From Pseudomonadota bacterium (lineage in GTDB: Bacteria; Pseudomonadota; Gammaproteobacteria; Halothiobacillales; Halothiobacillaceae): a stretch of DNA of 37,398 bases. The notes under the pieces were generated by a model. It was not told the DNA's origin. It was given only the letters and a program-made list of their open reading frames with translations, and searched no databases. Positions within the stretch are counted from its first letter, which is position 1; every line of letters begins with the position of its first letter. The stretch covers positions 1 through 37,398 of the forward strand of contig JAJYPA010000025.1 of assembly GCA_021795795.1 (NCBI GenBank). Direction: 5' to 3'. This document shows, one piece after another, positions 23,993 through 32,534 of the stretch. The position numbers and the translations under genes are program-made.

Positions 23993-25264
23993 TCATAAAA
24001 AATCACGCAATCGAAAATAGGTGGTCGCCAGAATCAGGGCGGGGGTACGAAAGACCTGCCCACCGGGAAATTTTTGGTGGGGAATACGCGCAAATACATC
24101 AAAATCTGCGGCCTGTTTGTCCACCAGATCAGCCAGCAGCGTTCCGGCCAGGCCGGTCAGGGCGACGCCGTGTCCGGAAAAGCCATGGGCAAAATAGATG
24201 TTGTCTGTTAAACGTCCGAAATGTGGGGCGCGATTGCGGGTTATGGCGACATTCCCTCCCCAGACATATTCGCCACGGACCTCCACAAGCTGGGGAAACA
24301 CCTGCCGCACACGGCGCAGCATGGATTCCCCTAGGTTTGTCGGGGTAATAGCGGAGTAGCTGACTCTTCCGCCAAAAAGTAGGCGGGTATCCGCCGAAAG
24401 GCGAAAGTAGTCCAGTATAAAATTCAAGTCCGCTACGGCAGCATTGTGTCCGATGAGGTGTGTTGCACAGTCTGTACCCAGTGCTTCAGTGGCAATAATG
24501 TAGGTGCCTGCCGGCATCACATAGGGCGAGATGGCAGGCATCAAGCCGCCGAGATAGGCATTTCCGCAGAGCAACAGAAACTTCGCAGATATGCTACTAG
24601 TAACGGTGTTGATCTGTATCCGCCGCCCTGGGGTGACTTGTGTTGCCGGACTGTGGGTATAGAGTCGTGCCCCTGCATTCTGCGCGGCTTTGGCGAGCCC
24701 CAAGGTATAATTGAGGGGATGGAGGTGTCCCCCTTTGGGGTCAAAGAGAGCGGCCTGGTAACGGGGGCTGTTGAGTTCCGCAAGTAGAGCGTCCTTGCTG
24801 AGGAGGCGGGTTTCACCGTGTCCCAGTTCCGCAAGTTGCGTCTGCCATTCCTGCAGTTGACGAACTTGACGCGGCTTGACTGCCGCATGGAGATAGCCCC
24901 ATCGCAGATCACACTCGATCTGATGCTTCTCCACTCGATCGGCGATGGTATCGATGGCTCGTAGTGAAAAGTCCCAGAGCGCTCTGGCATCCTCTTGGCC
25001 CACGAGTTTTTCCAGAGCAATTTGGTCAATAGCCAGACCGGGTACAATCTGCCCGCCATTTCGTCCTGATGCACCCCAACCGATTTCCTGGGCTTCGAGG
25101 AGCACTACCGACTGCCCTCTCTCTGCCAGATTCAAGGCTGCAGAAATTCCGGTCAGGCCGCCGCCGATGATGGCAACATCTGCAGTTTCGTCTTCCTGCA
25201 AAGACGGGCAGATAATCTGCTGATTTTGTGTGGCTTGATAATAGTTTTGGTGGAGCACTGCCAT
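23993..25264 (-). CDS. puuB: Gamma-glutamylputrescine oxidase PuuB-like (FAD, DAO fold)
   Basis: The protein has 423 residues, taking ATG 25264 seven bases after the stop of the ligase upstream. The longer frame to 25354 would overlap that gene and shows no homology. The FAD-binding Rossmann segment is VAIIGGGLTGISAALNLAER, followed by EIGWGASGRNGGQIV, as in PuuB. Blocks such as QIECDLRWGYLHAA, GGHLHPLNYTLGLA, GNAYLGGLMP, FILDYFRLSADTRLLFGG and FAHGFSGHGVALTGLAGTL follow E. coli PuuB in order. It oxidises gamma-glutamylputrescine to gamma-glutamyl-gamma-aminobutyraldehyde, ammonia and hydrogen peroxide. It is fourth in the puuA-spuC-spuB-puuB operon; a promoter and the next run follow. Confidence 0.87.
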   Translation of the reverse strand: MAVLHQNYYQATQNQQIICPSLQEDETADVAIIGGGLTGISAALNLAERGQSVVLLEAQEIGWGASGRNGGQIVPGLAIDQIALEKLVGQEDARALWDFSLRAIDTIADRVEKHQIECDLRWGYLHAAVKPRQVRQLQEWQTQLAELGHGETRLLSKDALLAELNSPRYQAALFDPKGGHLHPLNYTLGLAKAAQNAGARLYTHSPATQVTPGRRIQINTVTSSISAKFLLLCGNAYLGGLMPAISPYVMPAGTYIIATEALGTDCATHLIGHNAAVADLNFILDYFRLSADTRLLFGGRVSYSAITPTNLGESMLRRVRQVFPQLVEVRGEYVWGGNVAITRNRAPHFGRLTDNIYFAHGFSGHGVALTGLAGTLLADLVDKQAADFDVFARIPHQKFPGGQVFRTPALILATTYFRLRDFL

Positions 25265-25271
25265 TTTCTCT

Positions 25272-26615
25272 CTAGCTCCGCTCGAAATACCAGGCGTATT
25301 CCAGAGGATGATAAGCATTCTGGAATTTATTGAACTCATGTTGTTTGACGGCATTAAAAAGTTTGACGAACGGAGCTCCGAGCAGCGGAGCCAGGCACTG
25401 ACCCTGACTCAGAGTCGATAAGGCTTGATCCCATCTGCTGGGTAATATGATTTGCGAGACGTTCCCTTCCTTGTTTGACACATAGGCATTGCCGGCGACG
25501 GCTGGCGGTGCTGAAACTTTATTCTGAAAGCCATATAACATGCCGCCGAGTACCGCAGCCAGTACCAGATAGGGATTGGCGTCGGCGCCCCCGAAACGGT
25601 GTTCAATCCGCCTCGCTTCGGGCTCCGAGCGCGGGATGCGTAGCGCTGCGGTCCGGTTATTCTCACCCCAACATGCGAGTGTTGGGGCGTAAGAGCCGAC
25701 CTGAAAGCGTCGGTAGGAATTCGCGTGTGGCGCCAGCAATGCCACCGCCTCAGGCATGGTAACGAGCATCCCCCCGAGGGCCTGCTCCAACAATTCTGGC
25801 TGTTTGGTGAAGGCATTATGGCCTTCGCGGTCCACGAGGCTGACATGTACGTGCATCCCTGACCCCGCTTCTGCGGGATACGGTTTTGCCATGAACGAGG
25901 CTGTGTAGCCGCAGGCGCCGGCCACCCCCTTGATCAGTCTTTTTAAGGCCCAGGCATCATCCGCAGCGCGCAGGGCATCACAGCGATAGTGTAAATTCAC
26001 TTCAAACTGGCCGTGGGCATTTTCGGAAACCACGGCCTCCAAGGGCAGATCATAGGCCGCCGTCGCTGCACTCAATTCCGAGAAAAACTGTTCGTGAGCA
26101 TCAATGCTGTCGAGGTCATAAACCTGGATATCTCCGTTGTTACTTAGGAATGGTGCTTGCGCAGTCTCCTCCTCCGGTCGGGGGAGGAGATAAAATTCCA
26201 GTTCGAATGCCACCTGCGGGAAGAGGCCTAGTGCCGCCAGATCGGCAAGCAAGCGTTTGGCCAGGGCGCGCGGTTCGCCGTAAAAACCCGCGTTCTCCGG
26301 CCCCTGCATGGTCAGCATCAGATCTGCTGCGGAGGCACGTCGCCAAAGAGCCGGCCTTAGCATATGTTCCAGACAGAAACAGGGATAGTCGGCATCTCCA
26401 CATTCCCAGACCAGACCGGTAGCCTCCACGGTGTCTCCGGTAATATCCGCCGCAAACATGGAAGCCGGGAGGCTGATACCATTGCTCAGCACCTTTTCCA
26501 GCATAGCGATGGGGATGCGTTTACCTCTGGCAATACCATTGATATCGGGAAGGATGAGATCCACCGATTGCGGCATTGTCCCCACAATGGCGAGGTTCTC
26601 AAACGGGCTGGACAT
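25272..26615 (-). CDS. spuB: Gamma-glutamylpolyamine synthetase, glutamine-synthetase-like (SpuB/PuuA family)
   Basis: The protein has 447 residues, starting at ATG 26615 with AAGGA eight bases upstream, inside the end of the transaminase gene (17-base overlap). It has the catalytic domain of type I glutamine synthetases: FELEFYLLP and NAHGQFEVNL (metal Glu), GSGMHVHVS (His), HANSYRRFQ, NNRTAALRIPR and IEHRFGGADANPYLVLAA. The ammonia-site and adenylylation loop of true GlnA are absent, as in PuuA relatives. It joins glutamate to one amine of putrescine or other polyamines using ATP. It is the second such gene here. Pseudomonas also has two or more with different polyamine preferences, so the pair probably divides substrates. 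Confidence 0.83.
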   Translation of the reverse strand: MSSPFENLAIVGTMPQSVDLILPDINGIARGKRIPIAMLEKVLSNGISLPASMFAADITGDTVEATGLVWECGDADYPCFCLEHMLRPALWRRASAADLMLTMQGPENAGFYGEPRALAKRLLADLAALGLFPQVAFELEFYLLPRPEEETAQAPFLSNNGDIQVYDLDSIDAHEQFFSELSAATAAYDLPLEAVVSENAHGQFEVNLHYRCDALRAADDAWALKRLIKGVAGACGYTASFMAKPYPAEAGSGMHVHVSLVDREGHNAFTKQPELLEQALGGMLVTMPEAVALLAPHANSYRRFQVGSYAPTLACWGENNRTAALRIPRSEPEARRIEHRFGGADANPYLVLAAVLGGMLYGFQNKVSAPPAVAGNAYVSNKEGNVSQIILPSRWDQALSTLSQGQCLAPLLGAPFVKLFNAVKQHEFNKFQNAYHPLEYAWYFERS

Positions 26616-27996
26616 GTCTGATTCCTTCAATTTTATTAGCACAGAGATCGGCCCAGGTGCTGTCCAGTGCCTTGCGGGCTTTTTCCAGTAATTCGTCCAC
26701 ATGGGCTTTGCTGAACATCAGGGGCGGGGAAATGATCATGGTGTCGCGCACCGCACGCATTACCAGGCCGTTGGCGAAGCAGTGGTCGCGGCAGCGTGTG
26801 CCCACTTCACCTTTCGTTCCAAAAAAGCGGCGGGGAGATTTGCTCTGGACCAGTTCGATGGCGCCCAGCAGGCCGATGCCGCGTACCTCTCCGACCAGAG
26901 GATGATCCTTCAGATCGCGCAGGCGGGTTTGCAGATAGCCGCCGACTACAGCCGCATTTTCGACCAGACCTTCATCCGCAATAATCCGAATATTCTCGAG
27001 TGCCACGGCACAGGAGACGGGGTGTCCGGAATAGGTAAAACCATGCACAAATTCACTGCCCTTGTGGATGATAGTATTGGCCACGCGGTCGCCTACCATG
27101 ACAGCAGAAATAGGCAGATATCCTGAAGACAGTCCCTTGGCCAGGGTCATGAAGTCCGGTTGGATATCATAAAGTTCTGAGGCGAACCACTTGCCGGTGC
27201 GCCCGAAGCCGGTGATGACTTCATCTGCAACCAGTAAAATCCCGTATTTTTTGCAGATGCGCTGGATTTCTCCCCAATAGCTGGCGGGCGGAACAATCAT
27301 GCCGCCGGAACCCTGGACCGGTTCACCGATAAAAGCTGCCACCTTATCGGCCCCCAATTCGAGAATGCGTTCCTCCAGAGCTTGAGCGGCCTGAATGCCG
27401 AATGCCTCGGCGTCTAGCTCAGTATCTGCTCCGAATAGATAGGGTGCAGCAATATGGGAAAAACCGGGTAGTGGAACGCCGCCCTGTCCGTGCATATGCG
27501 GGCCGGAAAGACTGGCGGTGACGCTGGTACTACCATGGTAACCATGATTGCGACCAATAATGATCTGGCGCTGCGCTTCCCCCTCCAGTTCCCAGTAATA
27601 ACGCACCATACGGACAATGGTGTCATTGGCTTCGGATCCAGAGTTGGCATAAAAAACATGGTTCAGCCCGGCTGGTGTCCGCGCGGCAAGTTGCTGCGCC
27701 AGCTCGATACTCGGAACGGTGGCCGTCTTAAAAAAACTGTTGTAGTAGGGCAGTGTGTTCATCTGGCGGGCGGCAGCGTCGGCAAGCTCTTTCCGCCCGT
27801 AGCCGATATTGACGCACCACAGCCCGGCCATGCCGTCGAGAATTTTATTGCCGCTGATATCCCAGATATAGGCGCCTTCGGCCCGGATGATAATTCGCGC
27901 GCCGCCTTCCTTACCCAATGCCTCTGTATCGGTAAACGGATGCATATAATGGGTTAAATCTGACTGTCGTAAATTCTGAGCGTTATCGTTCATCAT
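26599..27996 (-). CDS. spuC: Putrescine:pyruvate aminotransferase (SpuC-like)
   Basis: The enzyme has 465 residues. The start is ATG 27996 (or 27993), with GGAAGAGGA upstream. The N-terminal block LTHYMHPFTDTEALGKEGG, then GLWCVNIGYGRKEL, follows the SpuC/PatA-like class III transaminases. The PLP site is formed by YANSGSEANDT, HGYHGSTSVTASLSG, VADEVITGFGRTG (Asp) and TLAKGLSSGYLPIS (Lys). It converts putrescine plus pyruvate to 4-aminobutyraldehyde plus alanine, the direct route that bypasses gamma-glutamylation. It lies between the two ligase genes with 26 bases before and an overlap after, hence in one transcript. The alanine it makes is a substrate for the ald product. Cadaverine and spermidine are plausible extra substrates. 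Confidence 0.85.
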   Translation of the reverse strand: MMNDNAQNLRQSDLTHYMHPFTDTEALGKEGGARIIIRAEGAYIWDISGNKILDGMAGLWCVNIGYGRKELADAAARQMNTLPYYNSFFKTATVPSIELAQQLAARTPAGLNHVFYANSGSEANDTIVRMVRYYWELEGEAQRQIIIGRNHGYHGSTSVTASLSGPHMHGQGGVPLPGFSHIAAPYLFGADTELDAEAFGIQAAQALEERILELGADKVAAFIGEPVQGSGGMIVPPASYWGEIQRICKKYGILLVADEVITGFGRTGKWFASELYDIQPDFMTLAKGLSSGYLPISAVMVGDRVANTIIHKGSEFVHGFTYSGHPVSCAVALENIRIIADEGLVENAAVVGGYLQTRLRDLKDHPLVGEVRGIGLLGAIELVQSKSPRRFFGTKGEVGTRCRDHCFANGLVMRAVRDTMIISPPLMFSKAHVDELLEKARKALDSTWADLCANKIEGIRHVQPV

Positions 27997-28022
27997 GCTG
28001 GTCCTCTTCCGACGTTATTCCC

Positions 28023-29390
28023 TTAGACATTGAGAAGCAGGTGTTCCCGCTCCCAGGAGCTGATAACCCGCAGATAGGTTTCATATTCCAGACGTTTTAC
28101 TGCGGCAAATACCCGCACGAATCTTTCCCCCAGCAAGTTTTTCAGATCGTTACTGTGTTCCATCAGATTCAGGGCGTGGGAAAGCTCCCGGGGTAGTGCA
28201 TAAGGCAGGTCGTAGGCGGAGCCCCGGTAGGGCGGCGAAGGTTCCAGGTGTTCGACCATGCCCAAATACCCGCAAGCCAATGCGGCAGCAATGGCCAGGT
28301 AGGGATTGGCATCGGCACCGGGCACCCGGTTTTCCACGCGAATATTGGCCGCATCGGCGTAAGGTACGCGCAGTCCGCAGGTGCGATTGTCGTAGCCCCA
28401 CTGAAAATTGATGGGTGCATCGGAGTGTCGTGTCAGTCTCCGGTAGGAGTTCACGTTAGGGGCAAATATAGCCATGACTGCAGGCAAGTATTTTTGTTGG
28501 CCTGCGATAAAAGATAAAAATAAAGGACTGCCACTGCAGTTGCCGTTGCCGTTGCCGTTGCCGACCGCATCGGTAAAAAGGTTCTGCCCCGTATTCATAT
28601 CGAGCACGCTCTGATGCAAGTGCATGGAGCTTCCCGGTTGGCCTTCCATGGGTTTCGCCATGAAAGTGGCATAAATTTCATGGCGCAGAGCGACTTCGCG
28701 TACCGTCCGCTTGAACAGAAAAACCTGATCGGCGAGATTGAGCGGCTCTCCATGCAGGAAGTTGATTTCGACCTGTCCTGCGCCTTCCTCGTGAATCAAC
28801 GTATCCGTATCAAGCTTCTGGATTTCGCAAAAGTCATACATTTCTTCAAAAAGTGGATCAAATTCGTTGACCGCATCAATGCTGTAAGACTGCCGGCCGG
28901 ACTCCTGGCGTCCGGAACGGCCTATCGGAGAAACAAGGGGGTAATCAGGGTCGGTATTTCGGGCCACCAGGTAAAATTCCAGCTCGGGTGCGATCACAGG
29001 CGACCAGCCTCTCTCTTTGTAGAGGTCCAGGACAACTCGCAATACGGCGCGGGGCGCGATGGAAACTTTATCTCCATTGATATAGTGACAATCGTGAATG
29101 AGCTGTGCAGTCGGCTCCTTGGCCCAGGGCACCAGACGCAGGGTATTTTCATCGGGTAACAGTTGCATGTCGATGATGGCGGGATCTGAGCCGGTTTCAT
29201 CATCCTCGGGATACTCTCCGGTTACCGTTTGAGTATAGATCGATTCCGGGAGGCGCAGAGTGCCGCCCTTTAGGTACTTGTCAGCGGGGACGATCTTGCC
29301 GCGAGGAATTCCGGTGAGATCGGGGACGAGGCACTCTACCTCAGTAATACCATATTCGGTAAACCAGGATTTGAAATGGTCTGTAACCAT
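28023..29390 (-). CDS. puuA: Gamma-glutamylputrescine synthetase PuuA-like (SpuI)
   Basis: The protein has 455 residues, starting at ATG 29390; the Shine-Dalgarno site is weak. Type I glutamine-synthetase catalytic motifs are present: APELEFYLVA, HEEGAGQVEINFL, GSSMHLHQSVL, NVNSYRRLTRHSD, DNRTCGLRVPY and VENRVPGADANPYLAIA. The N-terminal beta-grasp domain begins VECLVPDLTGIPRGKIVPA. It makes gamma-L-glutamylputrescine from glutamate, putrescine and ATP. An unusual GNGNGNGN run at about residue 280 is coded by four copies of a hexamer. It opens the puuA-spuC-spuB-puuB operon behind a good sigma-70-type promoter at 29425-29453. SpuI of Pseudomonas appears the closest match in context. Confidence 0.86.
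   Translation of the reverse strand: MVTDHFKSWFTEYGITEVECLVPDLTGIPRGKIVPADKYLKGGTLRLPESIYTQTVTGEYPEDDETGSDPAIIDMQLLPDENTLRLVPWAKEPTAQLIHDCHYINGDKVSIAPRAVLRVVLDLYKERGWSPVIAPELEFYLVARNTDPDYPLVSPIGRSGRQESGRQSYSIDAVNEFDPLFEEMYDFCEIQKLDTDTLIHEEGAGQVEINFLHGEPLNLADQVFLFKRTVREVALRHEIYATFMAKPMEGQPGSSMHLHQSVLDMNTGQNLFTDAVGNGNGNGNCSGSPLFLSFIAGQQKYLPAVMAIFAPNVNSYRRLTRHSDAPINFQWGYDNRTCGLRVPYADAANIRVENRVPGADANPYLAIAAALACGYLGMVEHLEPSPPYRGSAYDLPYALPRELSHALNLMEHSNDLKNLLGERFVRVFAAVKRLEYETYLRVISSWEREHLLLNV
28539..28562. repeat. Hexanucleotide tandem repeat inside puuA
   Basis: Four perfect copies of GTTGCC, coding Gly-Asn repeats on the minus strand. Because the unit is six bases, gain or loss of a copy keeps the reading frame, so only the length of a surface loop would vary. 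Confidence 0.9.
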
Positions 29391-29421
29391 GCGTAATCAC
29401 CATTGCAAGTTAATTATATTA

Positions 29422-29436
29422 AACACTATAGGTGTT
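29422..29436. promoter_or_regulatory. Palindrome over the -10 of the puuA promoter
   Basis: AACACTATAGGTGTT has perfect AACAC and GTGTT arms around a five-base centre and covers the -10 hexamer. This is a natural place for a repressor such as the PuuR-like protein, although it differs from the asymmetric E. coli PuuR box. Confidence 0.4.
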
Positions 29437-29453
29437 TTTGTGGAACATAACAA
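29425..29453 (-). promoter_or_regulatory. Sigma-70 promoter of the puuA operon
   Basis: Minus-strand TTGTTA (29448-29453) and TATAGT (29425-29430) are exactly 17 bases apart. The start of transcription would fall near 29418, about 28 bases before the puuA ATG. Confidence 0.55.
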
Positions 29454-29461
29454 CTATCTTA

Positions 29462-30175
29462 CTAAAAATGTTTATTTAGTGATGAGCGGATAAAGTCCTT
29501 CCAAAGGGCTTTCTGTCTGGAGCTATCCGCGCCATCAATCTCTGGATGCCACTGCACACCGATGCACCAGGGATGAGTGCATAATTCGATGGCTTCTATG
29601 GTTCCATCGCTGGCATCAGCGCTGATGCGTAAACCACTGCCCAAGTACCGGATAGACTGGTGGTGCCAGGAAGCAACGGTGAGGGGTTGCTCTCCCAGAA
29701 GCACTGAGAGCGCGCCGTCGGGCCTGAGTTGAACTGTATGTGGAATCGGGCCACTTGGTTCCGCCCGGTGGGATAGGGTATCGCCTACCACATCCGGCAA
29801 GTGCTCGTGGAGACTGCCGCCAAGCACAATATTCAAGAACTGCATTCCACGACAAATGGCCAGTACCGGGATAGAAGAATGGACGAGTGCTTTAGTCAGA
29901 GCAAACTCGAAACGATCACGCGTCTCACTGAGTCCATAAAGTTGGGCATGGTGAGTATCGCCATCATAAAGAGCCGGATTTATATCACCGCCACCAGTCA
30001 GTACGACTCCATCGAGACGCTGCAGTAACGCGGGAATCGGCGTTTCTCCGGGGGGCAGGAGAATAGGGATGCCGCCGGCAGTCTCCACAGCACGCACATA
30101 TTCAAAGGGCAGCATATAGCGTCCTTTGTCATCTATTGCGTAGGTAGTCAGTCCGATCCAGGGTAGGTTTTGCAT
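29462..30175 (-). CDS. puuD: Gamma-glutamyl-GABA hydrolase PuuD/SpuA-like
   Basis: The enzyme has 237 residues and a class I glutamine-amidotransferase-like fold (peptidase C26). The nucleophile Cys lies in VLAICRGMQFLNIVLGGSL (about residue 112) and the His-Glu pair in CIGVQWHPEIDG (about 217). LDGVVLTGGGDINPALY is the oxyanion-side block found in PuuD. It cleaves gamma-glutamyl-GABA to glutamate and GABA, the last step of the Puu pathway. It is 11 bases after the SDR gene, so the two are co-transcribed, and it is followed by the puuA promoter. The length (E. coli PuuD 254) and all catalytic residues suggest a working enzyme. Confidence 0.87.
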   Translation of the reverse strand: MQNLPWIGLTTYAIDDKGRYMLPFEYVRAVETAGGIPILLPPGETPIPALLQRLDGVVLTGGGDINPALYDGDTHHAQLYGLSETRDRFEFALTKALVHSSIPVLAICRGMQFLNIVLGGSLHEHLPDVVGDTLSHRAEPSGPIPHTVQLRPDGALSVLLGEQPLTVASWHHQSIRYLGSGLRISADASDGTIEAIELCTHPWCIGVQWHPEIDGADSSRQKALWKDFIRSSLNKHF

Positions 30176-30186
30176 GAACGTCTCTC

Positions 30187-30927
30187 TTAGCGGCGGAAAA
30201 TCTTATCAACGCGGGCCTGATCCAAAGGGCGAATGACCATACTGTCGATATTCACATGAGCTGGTCGCGTAACCGCCCAGGTTATGGCATCGGCGATATC
30301 AGCAGCGCTCAGCGGCTCCATGCCAGCATAAACGCTGTTCGCACGAGCGGCATCGCCGCCGAAGCGGGTTAAGCTGAATTCTGTCTCCACGAAACCGGGA
30401 TTAATTTCCGTAACACGAATGGGTTTGCCCAGCCACTCCAGCCGCATGGTTTCGCTGATGGCGCGGACGGCATGTTTGCAAGCGGTATAGCCAGCCCCTC
30501 CGACATAAGTCTCAAAGCCTGCGACACTGCCAATGTTGACGACGTGGGAAACGTGGCTGCTATCTGCCAGAAGGCGCGGATAGAGCGCCTTGCTCATGCG
30601 GGCCAGCCCAAGCACATTGGATTGGTACATATCCAGCCACTGATTTTCGTCCATGCTGGCGATAGGCTCCAGGCCCAGCGCACCCCCGGCGTTGTTGATG
30701 AGAACCTGAACACTACCAGGTAATTCATTGACGAATTGCTGCACGGAATAGGTCTGGGTGACATCCAGAGGGAGTGGAATTGCGCCATACTTTTCTGCCA
30801 AAATGTTGAGGCGGCTCATGCGGCGGGCACCCATGAAGACGCGGAAATCTGCCTCTACCAATGCCCGTACCGTTTCCGCCCCGATTCCCGACGAGGCACC
30901 GGTGATTACTGCAACCTTTTTAGTCAT
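30187..30927 (-). CDS. SDR oxidoreductase, YdfG-like
   Basis: The enzyme has 246 residues from ATG 30927, which has AAGGAG nine bases upstream; ATG 30933 is only three bases from that site, and the frame extends to 30969 without homology. TGASSGIGAET is the cofactor motif, GARRMSRL suggests NADP, LINNAGGALGLEP is the NNAG block, and GSVAGFETYVGGAGYTACKH holds the Ser, Tyr and Lys. The blocks RVTEINPGFVETEFS and PAHVNIDSMVIRPL resemble E. coli YdfG, a serine/3-hydroxy acid dehydrogenase that reduces malonate semialdehyde. That compound would be made by the beta-alanine transaminase of this cluster, so detoxification or recycling of semialdehydes is a sensible guess. Confidence 0.78.
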   Translation of the reverse strand: MTKKVAVITGASSGIGAETVRALVEADFRVFMGARRMSRLNILAEKYGAIPLPLDVTQTYSVQQFVNELPGSVQVLINNAGGALGLEPIASMDENQWLDMYQSNVLGLARMSKALYPRLLADSSHVSHVVNIGSVAGFETYVGGAGYTACKHAVRAISETMRLEWLGKPIRVTEINPGFVETEFSLTRFGGDAARANSVYAGMEPLSAADIADAITWAVTRPAHVNIDSMVIRPLDQARVDKIFRR

Positions 30928-30956
30928 AAACATAAACTCCTTGTGGAAATAAAAGC

Positions 30957-30990
30957 CCGGATACGGCAACTATTGCTGCACCATATCCGG
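30957..30990 (-). terminator. Terminator after the permease gene
   Basis: Read on the minus strand, CCGGATATGG and CCGTATCCGG pair (one G-T pair) around a 14-base loop and are followed by GCTTTTATTT. It lies between the permease stop and the SDR start, so the downstream SDR-puuD pair depends on read-through or a further promoter in the short gap. Confidence 0.6.
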
Positions 30991-31021
30991 AGTGAAATTG
31001 AACGCGTCTTTAACAAACCTT

Positions 31022-32413
31022 CTACGAAATACTTTCTGTGACCAGCGCCGGTTGTGCCGGTGCGGTATCTTTTGTCCGACTTCTGAAGAAAACCAATCCC
31101 AACAGTAATCCACCGAGACCTACCAGATTGGTAATCATCCCGAAGGTGGTTACCGCGTAACCGGCCATGATAAACAGAAAGATGCCGCTGGCGCCAGGGA
31201 AAATACAGAAGCTGAGCCCGCGCAGAAAGGACAGCTTGAAACTGTCCCGCATCATCCATGCCGCTGCCAGACCAGCCAGACCATAGTAGTAAGCAACTTG
31301 AATGCCGATGGCATTGACCGAGTCGTTGATGATGGTGCTGATGGATGGCATGAGCGACGATGCCCAGATGGCGGCCACCCCGAGTACGATGAGCACATAC
31401 ATCGCCTTCACGGGAGTTTGCGTGCGCGCATCGATATCCCCCAGTTGCCGGGTGAACAAGCCATCTCTACCCATAGCAAACAGCGTCCGGGAGAACTGCA
31501 GCATGGTCGTTTCTAAAGTCGCAATGGAGGACAGCATCACCGCAACCGTAGCCATCAGGGCGCCACTACGTCCCAGCCCTGAGGCAACCGCAATATTATA
31601 AACGATATTATCACTGAGACCGGAGGCCTCTTTCACCGAAAACAAAAACAATGCGGCCAGAGTAAAGGTAACGTAAAAAGTAATGGTCACGAAAACACTT
31701 CCAAAGCCACCGTTTCCAGCATTTTTCTCAGCCTTTTTGGTTTCCTCACTAAGATTGGAGGTTACATCCCAACCCCAATAAAAGAAAATCACGACCAGTG
31801 CGGATTCTGCAAAGGTTTTCGGGCTGTAGTCAAAATCGAACCAAGACCAGGAAAAGATATTCACTGCACCATGTATCCCGATGTGCACGAAAGCCGCGAT
31901 ACCTACAATGCTCAGAATGATGAGTTCCATGGTACTCATGATCATCTGCAGCTTACTCGTCAGCTTGATGCCGGCGATGAGTACCACCGCAACCGCCAGA
32001 AACCACAAGGTCGCCACGGAGGTGGTCGCTACCACGCTGCTGGTAAGATGGGGGGCCACATAATCGAGGGTGGAGGTGGCAATGGGCATGCTCCCCGTAA
32101 CCATGAATACCAACGAAGCGACAAGTAGGGCCCACCCCGAAAGAAAGCCTGGTAGTTTCCCGAAAAGTTTTGACGTCCACTCATAGGCAGCACCCGCACT
32201 GGGCATACGGCTGTTCAGTAATTTGTAGGCAAGTGCGATTCCTAACATGGGAATGGCAAATATGAGCAAACTACCGGGGGCGAGGACGCCTGCGGTACCA
32301 ATGAGTGCTGCGGTGGTCGCCGCGATAGTGAATGCGGGCGCGCTGCCAGCGATGCCCATCACAATGGATTCTATAAAAGATAAACTATCTCTGCGTAACT
32401 GGTTCGGTTTCAT
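31022..32413 (-). CDS. APC-family permease, probably polyamine (PuuP-like role)
   Basis: The protein has 463 residues and about 12 membrane helices. The APC N-terminus is SLSFIESIVMGIAGSAPAFT, with NSRMPSAGAAYEWTSKLFG as the helix 2-3 region and VVIFFYWGWDVTSNLSEETK as the helix-6 loop. ATG 32413 is preceded by a weak site (GGAGAA). Its place between the binding protein of the polyamine importer and puuD suggests putrescine or another diamine as substrate, as for PuuP, but the sequence does not prove this. A hairpin upstream and a terminator downstream set it apart as a single-gene unit within the block. Confidence 0.82.
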   Translation of the reverse strand: MKPNQLRRDSLSFIESIVMGIAGSAPAFTIAATTAALIGTAGVLAPGSLLIFAIPMLGIALAYKLLNSRMPSAGAAYEWTSKLFGKLPGFLSGWALLVASLVFMVTGSMPIATSTLDYVAPHLTSSVVATTSVATLWFLAVAVVLIAGIKLTSKLQMIMSTMELIILSIVGIAAFVHIGIHGAVNIFSWSWFDFDYSPKTFAESALVVIFFYWGWDVTSNLSEETKKAEKNAGNGGFGSVFVTITFYVTFTLAALFLFSVKEASGLSDNIVYNIAVASGLGRSGALMATVAVMLSSIATLETTMLQFSRTLFAMGRDGLFTRQLGDIDARTQTPVKAMYVLIVLGVAAIWASSLMPSISTIINDSVNAIGIQVAYYYGLAGLAAAWMMRDSFKLSFLRGLSFCIFPGASGIFLFIMAGYAVTTFGMITNLVGLGGLLLGLVFFRSRTKDTAPAQPALVTESIS

Positions 32414-32436
32414 GACTATTCTCCAAAAAATATCGT

Positions 32437-32458
32437 ACCGGAAGCCTAAGCTTCCGGT
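32437..32458 (-). terminator. Hairpin between the binding-protein and permease genes
   Basis: ACCGGAAGC and GCTTCCGGT form a perfect 9-bp stem around a four-base loop. On the minus strand a T6 run follows after six other bases, so termination may be partial. It lies just upstream of the permease ribosome site. Confidence 0.5.
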
Positions 32459-32534
32459 GACACTGCATTAATGGGAAAAACGACATCTAAGATACCCCAA
32501 ATAAATCGACTGCATTACTGTACTTACAAAGTGA

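Noticed and set aside
23993..25354. Longer puuB product starting at 25354
   Set aside because: The extra 30 residues overlap the ligase gene in another frame and have no similarity to PuuB.
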